A DNA stretch of 10,604 nt from Bacillota bacterium (GCA_028287415.1 JAQBPS010000810.1:1-10604), one strand, 5' to 3'. Shown: positions 1-5,885, numbered from the stretch's first letter. Numbers and translations: made by a program. The notes: generated by a model not told the origin, from the letters alone.

Positions 1-270
1 CTGCTGGTCATGCGGGTGGCCCTGGCTGCGGCCAACCGCGGCAATACCAATGCGCTCAGCGACGCCTATGTGGCGTATCTTACTGCTGCCGCCTCGTTTG
101 AGGGCGCCCTGTGGAACGTCGCAATCAATTTGGGCAGCCTGAAAGATGAAGGCTACCGGCAGCGTGTCGTCGAAACGGTCACCGGTCTGCGTGCAGAGCG
201 GGACGAGGTGGCCGCAGCCATGCAAGCCCTCACGCCGGACCCGGTGGCCCGCTTTCTGGCCCGGACATAG
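1..270 (+). CDS. fchA: Methenyl-THF cyclohydrolase / cyclodeaminase family protein, C-terminal part
   Basis: The window opens inside this gene; 89 codons remain, read in frame from base 1 to a TAG stop. The stretch with GNTNALSDA, followed by an Ala-rich helix and a NVAINLGSLKD segment, is typical of the C-terminal half of the FTCD_C (cyclodeaminase/cyclohydrolase) family. Members either deaminate formimino-THF or hydrolyse and form 5,10-methenyl-THF in the cytoplasm. The family is usually about 200 residues, so over half lies upstream. The next gene, formate-THF ligase, starts 12 bases after the stop. That favours the FchA role, in which 10-formyl-THF made by Fhs is cyclised to 5,10-methenyl-THF. 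A histidine-degradation role (formimino-THF cyclodeaminase) cannot be excluded from this fragment. The family call is firm; the exact reaction is inferred from context. Confidence 0.82.
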   Translation: MLVMRVALAAANRGNTNALSDAYVAYLTAAASFEGALWNVAINLGSLKDEGYRQRVVETVTGLRAERDEVAAAMQALTPDPVARFLART

Positions 271-274
271 GAGG
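269..274 (+). promoter_or_regulatory. Ribosome binding site fixing the fhs TTG start
   Basis: AGGAGG overlaps the stop codon of the upstream gene and lies 8 bases before the TTG at 283. The first in-frame ATG (319) has no comparable site. Translational coupling with the upstream gene is likely. Confidence 0.8.
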
Positions 275-282
275 ACGATTCG

Positions 283-1953
283 TTGCCAACCGATATTGAA
301 ATTGCACAGTCAGCAAAGATGGCCCCCATTACATCGGTGGCCGAAGCGATTGGACTCGGTCCGGATGATCTGGAGCTTTACGGCAAATACAAGGCGAAAG
401 TAGCGGCTCACGTCTGGGACCGGGTGAAGGGGGACCCTGACGGCAAGCTGGTGCTAGTCACTGCAATTAGCCCCACGCCCGCCGGCGAGGGCAAGACCAC
501 CGTGACCGTGGGCCTCGGCCAGGCCATGAAGCAGATCGGCCGCAAGGCGATGATCGCCATTCGCGAGCCCTCGCTCGGGCCGGCCTTCGGCGTGAAGGGC
601 GGGGCTGCGGGCGGCGGCTACGCACAGGTGGTCCCCATGGAGGATATCAACCTTCATTTCACCGGCGACTTCCATGCGATCACCTCCGCCAACAACCTGC
701 TCGCCGCCATGGTGGACAATCACATTCAGCACGGCAACAAGCTGAATATTGACCCCCGCCAGATCACCTTCAAGCGGGTCATGGACATGAATGACCGGGC
801 CCTGCGCGACCTCGTGATCGGACTGGGCGGCAAGCAGAACGGCGTGCCCCGGCAGGACGAGTTCATGATTACCCCCGCCTCTGAGGTCATGGCGACACTC
901 TGCCTGTCGCAAGATCTGATGGACCTGAAGCGGCGCTGCGGGGAGATCATTGTCGGCTACACGTACGATGGCACCCCGGTCCGGGCGCATCAGCTGAATG
1001 CCCAGGGTGCCATGGCTGTGCTTATGAAGGAAGCGATCAAGCCCAACCTCGTGCAGACGCTGGAGCACACGCCGGCGCTGGTGCATGGCGGGCCGTTCGC
1101 CAACATCGCCCCCGGGTGCAACAGCGTCGCAGCGACTCGCCTGGCGCTCAAACTGGCGGACTATGTGGTCACGGAGGCAGGGTTCGGCGCCGACCTGGGC
1201 GCCGAGAAGTTTATCGACATCAAATGCCGACTCGCAGAACTGCGGCCGTCCGCGGTGGTACTGGTGGCGACGATCCGCTCGCTGAAAATGCACGGTGGTG
1301 TCGCCAGGGACGCACTTACCGACGAGAACCTGGAGGCGCTCCGGGCCGGCGCTGCGAACCTGCAGCGGCACTTGCGCAATGTCACGCAGGTGTATGGACT
1401 GCCCTGCGTAGTGGCAGTCAACCGCTTCCCTGCAGACACGGAGGCGGAGATTGCGCTGGTGCAGCAACTGGCCGAGGAGGCTGGCGCCAGGGCGATTCTG
1501 ACCGAGGTGTTCGCGCAGGGCGGCGAGGGTGGCGTTGACCTGGCCCGCCATGTGGTGGAGCTATGCGAGCAGCCGAACAACTTCCGATTCGTGTATGAGG
1601 ACAGTGATCCGCTCAAGGTCAAGATCGAGAAGGTGGCCAGGAACGTGTACGGCGCTGACGGCGTCGACTTTTCCAAGGAGGCCGAGCGGATGCTGCGCAA
1701 GCTCCAGAAGGAGGGCTTTGCCGCCGCCCCGGTCTGTATCGCCAAGACACAGTATTCCTTCTCGGATGATCCCAAGCTGCTGGGCGCTCCCACCGGCTGG
1801 CGCCTCACGGTGCGGGAGGTGCGGCCCTCGGCGGGCGCCGGCTTCGTGGTTGTGCTCACGGGCGACGTCATGACCATGCCGGGCCTGCCGGCAGCGCCGG
1901 CAGCGGAGCGGATCGACATTGATGAGCAGGGCCGGATCGTCGGGCTGTTTTAG
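283..1953 (+). CDS. fhs: Formate--tetrahydrofolate ligase
   Basis: Cytoplasmic ATP-dependent enzyme joining formate and THF to give 10-formyl-THF, the entry point of formate into folate one-carbon metabolism and the methyl branch of the Wood-Ljungdahl pathway. The product is 556 residues, the usual family length. Visible signatures are the P-loop TPAGEGKTT (about residues 65-73), the family signature [11 protein letters not shown] (about 103-113), and the second signature [12 protein letters not shown] (about 328-339). The TTG start is chosen because a perfect AGGAGG sits 8 bases upstream. No frameshift or missing motif is seen. It is probably co-transcribed with the upstream cyclohydrolase gene, 12 bases away. 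Whether the host is acetogenic or uses the enzyme only for biosynthesis cannot be told from here. Confidence 0.97.
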   Translation: MPTDIEIAQSAKMAPITSVAEAIGLGPDDLELYGKYKAKVAAHVWDRVKGDPDGKLVLVTAISPTPAGEGKTTVTVGLGQAMKQIGRKAMIAIREPSLGPAFGVKGGAAGGGYAQVVPMEDINLHFTGDFHAITSANNLLAAMVDNHIQHGNKLNIDPRQITFKRVMDMNDRALRDLVIGLGGKQNGVPRQDEFMITPASEVMATLCLSQDLMDLKRRCGEIIVGYTYDGTPVRAHQLNAQGAMAVLMKEAIKPNLVQTLEHTPALVHGGPFANIAPGCNSVAATRLALKLADYVVTEAGFGADLGAEKFIDIKCRLAELRPSAVVLVATIRSLKMHGGVARDALTDENLEALRAGAANLQRHLRNVTQVYGLPCVVAVNRFPADTEAEIALVQQLAEEAGARAILTEVFAQGGEGGVDLARHVVELCEQPNNFRFVYEDSDPLKVKIEKVARNVYGADGVDFSKEAERMLRKLQKEGFAAAPVCIAKTQYSFSDDPKLLGAPTGWRLTVREVRPSAGAGFVVVLTGDVMTMPGLPAAPAAERIDIDEQGRIVGLF

Positions 1954-1962
1954 CGACAAACA

Positions 1963-1996
1963 AGAATGGCAGGTGCGCTCAGGCACCTGCCATTCT
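1963..1996. terminator. Perfect 14-bp hairpin between convergent genes
   Basis: The arms 1963-1976 and 1983-1996 are perfectly complementary around a 6-base loop. It lies 9 bases after the fhs stop and 4 bases beyond the stop of the minus-strand small gene. On the + strand the stem is followed by GTCGTTAG, a poor U-tract. On the minus strand it is followed by the T-rich TGTTTGTC, a better one. A bidirectional terminator is the simplest reading, and its position supports a real transcript coming from the minus strand. Confidence 0.75.
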
Positions 1997-2000
1997 GTCG

Positions 2001-2156
2001 TTAGTCACCATCGTCACGGAAGCAGATTCTGAATCCGAACACTTTCCAACAGCCTGGCCGGCCGGCGGCGCTTGGCGACACAAAGACAGCAAAGATCAGC
2101 GAAAAAATGAGCAGCCAAAGCATGAGTTTACGCTTCGTTCTGCGTCTGATTACCAT
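2001..2156 (-). CDS. Hypothetical secreted or membrane micropeptide (51 aa, two cysteines)
   Basis: I do not recognise a family. Reading the minus strand, an ATG at 2156-2154 opens 51 codons ending in TAA. AGGAGG (2169-2164) sits 7 bases before this ATG. The layout resembles a signal peptide: a very basic N-terminus (R4, R5, R6, K8, R9, K10), a hydrophobic core at about residues 11-26 (LMLWLLIFSLIFAVFV), then small residues SPSAAG suggesting cleavage near 30-32. The remaining tail of about 20 residues is GRPGCWKVFGFRICFRDDGD, with Cys36 and Cys45 and an acidic end. If exported and oxidised, the cysteines could form one loop. A shared hairpin lies just past the stop, and the gene is divergent from the GGDEF gene. 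Alternatives are a single-pass membrane microprotein or a chance ORF; the ribosome site and residue pattern argue against chance. Confidence 0.62.
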   Translation of the reverse strand: MVIRRRTKRKLMLWLLIFSLIFAVFVSPSAAGRPGCWKVFGFRICFRDDGD

Positions 2157-2163
2157 CGGACAT

Positions 2164-2169
2164 CCTCCT
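2164..2169 (-). promoter_or_regulatory. Ribosome binding site of the minus-strand micropeptide gene
   Basis: On the minus strand AGGAGG precedes the ATG at 2156 by 7 bases, an optimal distance. Another ATG directly abuts the site, but it opens a reading frame of only 11 codons before a stop, so the second ATG is the likely start. Confidence 0.65.
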
Positions 2170-2196
2170 AGTTACTGGTATTTTTGGTTTCTCCTG

Positions 2197-2202
2197 TATA
2201 TA
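2197..2202 (-). promoter_or_regulatory. Possible -10 element for the micropeptide gene
   Basis: TATATA, inside the palindrome GTATATAC (2196-2203), lies about 40 bases upstream of the micropeptide ATG on the minus strand. No convincing -35 hexamer is seen at 16-18 bases. This is a weak call from sequence alone. Confidence 0.3.
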
Positions 2203-2238
2203 CGACACAGCACAGAAAAAGTTCGCACAGAGTTCACG

Positions 2239-2267
2239 TTTATTCCCCAGGAAATAGGTGGTATAAT
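2239..2267 (+). promoter_or_regulatory. Sigma-A-type extended -10 promoter of the GGDEF gene
   Basis: A perfect extended -10, TGGTATAAT, occupies 2259-2267. The best -35 at a 17-base spacing is TTTATT (2239-2244), which is weak, as is usual for extended -10 promoters. Transcription should start near 2274, about 30 bases before the GTG start. The surrounding 2170-2280 stretch is much more AT-rich than the rest of the window. Confidence 0.7.
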
Positions 2268-2305
2268 ATGTAATATAAAGGGTTGCATCAGGCGGGGGGA
2301 ATGGG

Positions 2306-3493
2306 GTGCTTACTCGTCTATCCTTGAAAACCAAGATCACCGCGCTGGTGGTAGCCATTGTAGGGCTCGCGTCCGGTTTTCTGGGGCAGTTCGTAGTCTC
2401 CACCCTGAGCAATCTGCTCAACGACGCCGCAGGGCGGGGCACGGCAACAGCCGCAGCGGCGATCGCCGTCTCGATCGACCCCAGCGTCCTGTCATCTGAC
2501 CAGGCAGTCCCCTCGCTGGGCAAGATCCAAGCGCAGTTTCAGGAGATGGTGGACCAGGGCAGCCTGGCCGGCGTCAGCATTATGCGCGTTGACCATCAGG
2601 CGAATCGGGTAGTCTATATAGCCAGCGCCGGGAAGGACTACGTCTCGGAGAACTACGCTCCCGGCACGTCGTTCGGCCTCGACGACCCGCGCTCAACCCT
2701 CCTGCACTGGAAGCAGAAGGCCGGGCGGGCGGTCTGGGATTTCGACAAGGCGCCGGACCGGGTCTTCATCGCCGGCTGGGCGCCCATCATGCAGGGCAGT
2801 GAGCAGGTCGGCCTTGCCCTGCTCTTTGCTGATGTCACACCGATCAACAACGCCCTCAACACCTTGGCTATCGCAGTGATCGCTACTTGTGTGATCCTGG
2901 TTCTGCTCTCCGGCTTCATTGCATATAAGCTGGCAACCGGGTTTGAAAAGACCGCCGTCACTGACGGTCTTATGGGCATATACAATCACAAGTACTTCAA
3001 ACAGCGGCTCGAGGAAGAGACAGCCAAGTCCCGGCGGTACAAGCAGCAAACAGCGCTGGTCCTGCTCGACATCGACTTCTTCAAGCGAGTGAACGACACA
3101 TACGGCCACGCCACGGGCGACATCGTCCTCAAGAACCTGGCCAAGTGGGTGACCGAGGGCATGCGCAACACCGACGTGGTCGCCCGGTACGGCGGCGAGG
3201 AAATCGCGATTATTCTCCCGCATACCAGCCTGGCCGGCGCCCAGGAGTTTGCCGAGCGCCTCCGGATCAAGATCTCCCACCAGGTCGTCCGTGACCCCGA
3301 GGAGAAGGCCGAGTTCCGGGTGACCGTCTCTGTGGGCGTGGCGCAGTGGGAGCCAGGGATGACGTCGATGGATATGATCAAGCGGGCCGACACCGCACTC
3401 TACCACTCCAAACACATGGGGCGCAATCGCGTCACGATCTACCAGGACGAGATTCTCCCGCCCCCGGAGAGCCAGACCGCCGCCAAGGACTGA
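2306..3493 (+). CDS. Membrane-anchored diguanylate cyclase (GGDEF) with extracytoplasmic sensor
   Basis: Predicted to make cyclic di-GMP from two GTP at the inner face of the membrane in response to an outside signal. The 395 residues read as: a transmembrane helix at about 11-33, an extracytoplasmic region at about 35-185, a second helix at about 187-208, and a GGDEF domain at about 215-380. The signature is GGEEI (296-300), a variant of GGDEF/GGEEF. The inhibitory I-site RNTD (287-290) lies exactly five residues before it. The substrate segment LDIDFFKRVNDTYGH (254-268) is intact, so activity and product inhibition are both expected. The sensor ends in AGWAPIMQ...GLALLFADVTP, which recalls single Cache domains, but I cannot assign it firmly. 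The GTG start is preceded by a G-rich site (2294-2300) 5 bases upstream. No EAL domain or effector gene is nearby. Confidence 0.93.
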   Translation: MLTRLSLKTKITALVVAIVGLASGFLGQFVVSTLSNLLNDAAGRGTATAAAAIAVSIDPSVLSSDQAVPSLGKIQAQFQEMVDQGSLAGVSIMRVDHQANRVVYIASAGKDYVSENYAPGTSFGLDDPRSTLLHWKQKAGRAVWDFDKAPDRVFIAGWAPIMQGSEQVGLALLFADVTPINNALNTLAIAVIATCVILVLLSGFIAYKLATGFEKTAVTDGLMGIYNHKYFKQRLEEETAKSRRYKQQTALVLLDIDFFKRVNDTYGHATGDIVLKNLAKWVTEGMRNTDVVARYGGEEIAIILPHTSLAGAQEFAERLRIKISHQVVRDPEEKAEFRVTVSVGVAQWEPGMTSMDMIKRADTALYHSKHMGRNRVTIYQDEILPPPESQTAAKD

Positions 3494-3501
3494 TCCAACC
3501 G

Positions 3502-3530
3502 GGCGGAGGGCAGAGATTCCCTCCGCCTTT
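3502..3530 (+). terminator. Terminator after the GGDEF gene
   Basis: Perfect 9-bp GC-rich arms (3502-3510 and 3519-3527) around an 8-base loop, followed by only three T. It begins 8 bases past the stop. The U-tract is short, so termination may be partial. Confidence 0.6.
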
Positions 3531-3579
3531 GCGCGAACCTTATCGGCCTGTATCAGCGTCTTCAATCCGGATGCTTTGA

Positions 3580-3612
3580 GCAGGAATATCCCGATTGGCA
3601 GGGAATTCCTGC
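3580..3612. repeat. Imperfect palindrome upstream of the Ser/Pro-rich membrane protein gene
   Basis: The left arm GCAGGAATATCCC (3580-3592) and right arm GGGAATTCCTGC (3601-3612) are complementary except for one extra A in the left arm, around an 8-base spacer. It ends 32 bases before the ATG at 3645. No T-run follows on either strand, so a terminator is unlikely. It could be an operator or a leader RNA hairpin. Confidence 0.5.
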
Positions 3613-3644
3613 GTTAGCGAAAAATCGCCGAGGGATGTGGTACC

Positions 3645-4301
3645 ATGCGCCCCTGGGCTGCGGCCAGGCGCTTGCTGGCCCTTGCAGTGACCCTCGTTTT
3701 CACGCTGGGCGTCCTGGCGATGCCGGCACTGGCCGCTGGCTCCAAGGGCTTCAGTTCCGGCAGCCGCTCATTCTCGTCGCCGAAATCCTCGGCGCCGTCG
3801 CGGTCGTATTCAGCCCCCAAACCGTCGGCACCGTCACCAAAGCCGTCGACTCCTTCAGCCCAACCGGCCCCCTCCCGATCCTTCAGCTCGCCGCCGCCGT
3901 CGGGCACCACCACCCCGGGCCGGAGCTACTCCTCCCCGCCGCAGAACTACAGCAGCGGCGACCGCAGCTACTCCAGCCCGGACCGGTCGTTCTCGAACGG
4001 GCGGCCGAGCACACCCAGCCCCGGTACGACCCCGCCACCGGTGTATGACCCCGGCACCACCAGGTACCCTACCCGCCCGCCGGTGGTCATCTACGCACCG
4101 ACCCCGTACCCCCCGGTATACTGGCACGACTACTACTACGGGCAGCCGTGGTACTGGCGCATGTGGCACCGTCCGGTCTACTACGGTACTGGCGGCGGCG
4201 GCTGGGGAATCAGCTGGCTGAGCGTGGTCGGTTTCGGCATCGGCATCTGGATTCTGCTTGGATTTGTATCTGCGACCATGGCCAAGAGGAGGCGCCGCTA
4301 A
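3645..4301 (+). CDS. Hypothetical Ser/Pro/Tyr-rich single-pass membrane protein
   Basis: I do not recognise a family. The 218 residues show a signal peptide (basic start, hydrophobic core at about 10-28, ALA-A cleavage near 30/31). A Ser/Pro-rich low-complexity stretch follows at about 32-135, with six RS[F/Y]S motifs near residues 41, 53, 78, 93, 107 and 114. Next comes an aromatic patch at about 156-180, dense in Tyr and Trp (VYWHDYYYG, WYWRMWHR, PVYYG). A glycine run leads to a C-terminal transmembrane helix at about 190-211 and the tail KRRRR. This predicts an extended outward stalk anchored by its C-terminus. AGGGA (3631-3635) lies 9 bases before the ATG. The stop overlaps the next ATG (TAATG), so it is coupled to the 63-residue protein and the DUF350-like gene. 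A surface or cell-envelope role is inferred only from layout. Confidence 0.8.
   Translation: MRPWAAARRLLALAVTLVFTLGVLAMPALAAGSKGFSSGSRSFSSPKSSAPSRSYSAPKPSAPSPKPSTPSAQPAPSRSFSSPPPSGTTTPGRSYSSPPQNYSSGDRSYSSPDRSFSNGRPSTPSPGTTPPPVYDPGTTRYPTRPPVVIYAPTPYPPVYWHDYYYGQPWYWRMWHRPVYYGTGGGGWGISWLSVVGFGIGIWILLGFVSATMAKRRRR
4287..4292 (+). promoter_or_regulatory. Ribosome binding site fixing the start of the 63-aa gene
   Basis: AGGAGG lies inside the codons for the basic tail of the preceding protein, 8 bases before the ATG at 4301. It decides against longer in-frame starts from 4148 onward. Confidence 0.75.
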
Positions 4302-4492
4302 TGCTTGAACTTCAGGGAAAAAAAGTCTGGGTCATGCGGGACCGGCAGGGACCCGAGAACGGTTTTGCCGGCACGGTTGAGCGGGTGTCCGGCAAGTGGC
4401 TCTACGTCAAGGTGGATGACCCGAGCGGCGGCACGATCGGCATCTGGCTAAATACCGACCTGCAGCGCGAAATTGCAGTCCTGGCGGACTAA
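4301..4492 (+). CDS. Small hypothetical protein (63 aa)
   Basis: I do not recognise a family. The protein is soluble and charged, with no signal or membrane segment. The sequence alternates short hydrophobic strands and turns: KKVWVMRD, GFAGTVERVSG, KWLYVKVDD and GTIGIWLNTD. This pattern suggests a small beta-barrel of SH3 or KOW type, a structural inference only. The ATG overlaps the stop of the preceding membrane protein gene, with AGGAGG 8 bases upstream. The next gene begins 12 bases after its TAA. The tight packing implies that it works with its two membrane neighbours, perhaps as a cytoplasmic partner. An in-frame extension to 4148 exists but reads through the preceding gene in another frame and lacks a good ribosome site. 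Confidence 0.8.
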   Translation: MLELQGKKVWVMRDRQGPENGFAGTVERVSGKWLYVKVDDPSGGTIGIWLNTDLQREIAVLAD

Positions 4493-4504
4493 GGGGGAGC
4501 CGTC

Positions 4505-4909
4505 GTGAACGTGCCATGGGAGAGCTTCGGATGGACGCTGATCTTCGCATTCAGCGGAATGGCGCTGATGTTCGTGGGCCTCGCAGTGTTCAACCTGATC
4601 CTGCCCTTCAACCTCTTCATCGAGGCCGAGGCTGGCAATGAGGCTGTGGGCTGGTTTATCTCGGGCTTCCTGATCTCGACCGGCATTGTGCTCGGCGACG
4701 CTTTCCGGCACAGTGTAGGGCTCCTTCAGGGGCTCGCCTACGCCACGCTAGGGATTCTGCTGAACTACCTCGGCTATTTCCTCTGGGAGTGGCTGACGCC
4801 CGCATGGAGCCTCAAAGAGGCGATGCATAAGGGCTCCACCGCCGCCGGCAAGATTCTTTTCGGCCTGTTTGTGGCGATTGGCCTCGTGATCGCTGGTTCC
4901 TTCAGCTAA
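4505..4909 (+). CDS. DUF350-like four-helix membrane protein
   Basis: The 134 residues form four predicted transmembrane helices (about 10-33, 46-65, 72-93 and 112-131). The segment FIEAEAGNEAVGWFISGFLI (38-57), and the last helix ending in GLVIAGSFS, match my memory of the DUF350 pattern (an Asn-rich turn followed by a Gly-rich helix). The usual DUF350 length is about 130. The biochemical role of the family is unknown to me. The start is GTG with a GGGGGAG site (4493-4499) 5 bases upstream; an ATG-led alternative is not better supported. It is the third gene of a compact cassette, and a strong terminator follows 18 bases after the stop. A plain small membrane protein of another DUF is the main alternative. 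Confidence 0.75.
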   Translation: MNVPWESFGWTLIFAFSGMALMFVGLAVFNLILPFNLFIEAEAGNEAVGWFISGFLISTGIVLGDAFRHSVGLLQGLAYATLGILLNYLGYFLWEWLTPAWSLKEAMHKGSTAAGKILFGLFVAIGLVIAGSFS

Positions 4910-4927
4910 AAAAGCAGGTAGCGGCGT

Positions 4928-4958
4928 AGGCCGGGGCGAATGTTTGCCCCGGTCTTTT
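4928..4958 (+). terminator. Rho-independent terminator after the DUF350-like gene
   Basis: A 12-pair stem (4928-4939 with 4944-4955, including two G-T wobbles) around a 4-base loop is followed by a T-run at 4955-4958. The core is CCGGGGC/GCCCCGG. It separates the membrane-protein cassette from the cofactor cluster. Confidence 0.8.
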
Positions 4959-4971
4959 CGCATGGTAGACT
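4944..4971 (+). promoter_or_regulatory. Possible promoter of the folate-NAD-CoA cluster
   Basis: TTGCCC (4944-4949), a 16-base spacer, and TAGACT (4966-4971) preceded by TG at 4963-4964 give a plausible extended -10 promoter just before folP. Each hexamer matches consensus at four of six positions. The -35 would overlap the terminator stem. Some promoter is needed here because the terminator lies directly upstream. Confidence 0.35.
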
Positions 4972-4986
4972 TGGACACACAGGACC

Positions 4987-4994
4987 AGAAGGGG
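4987..4994 (+). promoter_or_regulatory. Ribosome binding site of folP, start choice uncertain
   Basis: AGAAGGGG ends only one base before the ATG at 4996, which is unusually close. The in-frame TTG at 5002 (third codon) would be 7 bases away. The two starts differ by two residues. Confidence 0.5.
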
Positions 4995-4995
4995 T

Positions 4996-5868
4996 ATGAG
5001 CTTGCACGAATCAGAACGGAAAAGCTGGCATATTCCGTGCGGGCCGGCAGCGCTTGAGCTGGGGCTGAGGACGCACATCATGGGCATTCTCAACGTCACC
5101 CCGGACTCGTTTTCGGATGGCGGCAGGTATATGGAAGAGCAGCAAGCGGTGACACACGCACTGGCGATGCTGGCGGACGGCGCCGATATCATCGACATTG
5201 GCGGTGAGTCCACCCGACCGGGCCACGTGCCGATCGATGCCGCTGAGGAACTGCGCCGCGTGATCCCTGCGATCCGGGCAATCCGGGCCGCAGTCCCGCA
5301 GGCGCGGATCTCCATTGACTCCTCGCGGGCCGCGGTGGCGGATGCCGCAATGGCCGCCGGGGCGAACATCCTCAATGACCAGTGGGGGCTTCAGCGCGAC
5401 CCGGCGATGGCCGAGGTCGCCGCCAAATATCAGGCGCCCACCATTGTGATGCACAACCAGCAAGGGACGGCGTACTCGGACCTGATGCCGGAGATCATAC
5501 GGTTCCTGCGCCAGTCCCTGCGGATTGCTGCTGCGGCGGGCCTCCCGCCCGAGCTGATCATCGTGGACCCCGGGGTCGGGTTCGGCAAAACGGTGGTGCA
5601 GAACCTGGACGTGATCCGGGACCTGGATGCGCTGCGGGTTCTCGGCCGGCCGATCCTGCTAGGGACAAGCCGAAAGGGCACCATTGGGAAGGTGCTGGGG
5701 GGCCTCCCCGTGGACGACCGGGTGGAGGGAACCGCAGCGACGGTCAGCATCGGCATCGATCGCGGTGCGGACATCGTACGCGTTCATGACGTGAAGCAGA
5801 TGAAGCGCGTGGCTGTCATGACGGATGCAGTGGTCCGGCCTGCCAGGGGCGGGTTCCGGTCACAGTAG
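4996..5868 (+). CDS. folP: Dihydropteroate synthase
   Basis: Cytoplasmic TIM-barrel enzyme that joins 6-hydroxymethyl-7,8-dihydropterin pyrophosphate and p-aminobenzoate to make dihydropteroate; it is the sulfonamide target. The 290 residues carry every expected motif: NVTPDSFSDGG (33-43), DIGGESTRPG (67-76), SIDS (106-109), NDQWG (127-131), the MHN segment (152-154), DPGVGFGKT (191-199), SRKG (225-228) and RVHDV (262-266). Length is normal. The start may be the ATG at 4996 or the TTG at 5002, judged by ribosome-site spacing. It heads a folP-folB-folK run, with 31 bases before folB. I see no truncation, and the loop motifs are ordinary. Confidence 0.96.
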   Translation: MSLHESERKSWHIPCGPAALELGLRTHIMGILNVTPDSFSDGGRYMEEQQAVTHALAMLADGADIIDIGGESTRPGHVPIDAAEELRRVIPAIRAIRAAVPQARISIDSSRAAVADAAMAAGANILNDQWGLQRDPAMAEVAAKYQAPTIVMHNQQGTAYSDLMPEIIRFLRQSLRIAAAAGLPPELIIVDPGVGFGKTVVQNLDVIRDLDALRVLGRPILLGTSRKGTIGKVLGGLPVDDRVEGTAATVSIGIDRGADIVRVHDVKQMKRVAVMTDAVVRPARGGFRSQ

Positions 5869-5885
5869 TCCGGCAGGCGGCCGGT

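Noticed and set aside
454..1551. Long minus-strand open frame (365 codons) opposite fhs
   Set aside because: It is a GC-rich third-position shadow of a clearly coding gene; its translation is rich in His, Arg and Gly with no domain pattern and no ribosome site.
2107..2499. + strand open frame across the divergent promoter region
   Set aside because: It runs through the promoter and into the GGDEF gene in the wrong frame, with no ribosome site and no coherent protein pattern.
3595..3624. TTGGCA...GAAAAT as a promoter for the Ser/Pro-rich protein gene
   Set aside because: The spacing is 18 and the -10 poor, and transcription would start at the ribosome site itself, leaving it untranscribed or at the very 5' end.
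3635..4048. + strand open frame overlapping the Ser/Pro-rich protein gene
   Set aside because: The other frame has a signal peptide, repeats, a C-terminal anchor and coupling to the next gene; this one has none of these.
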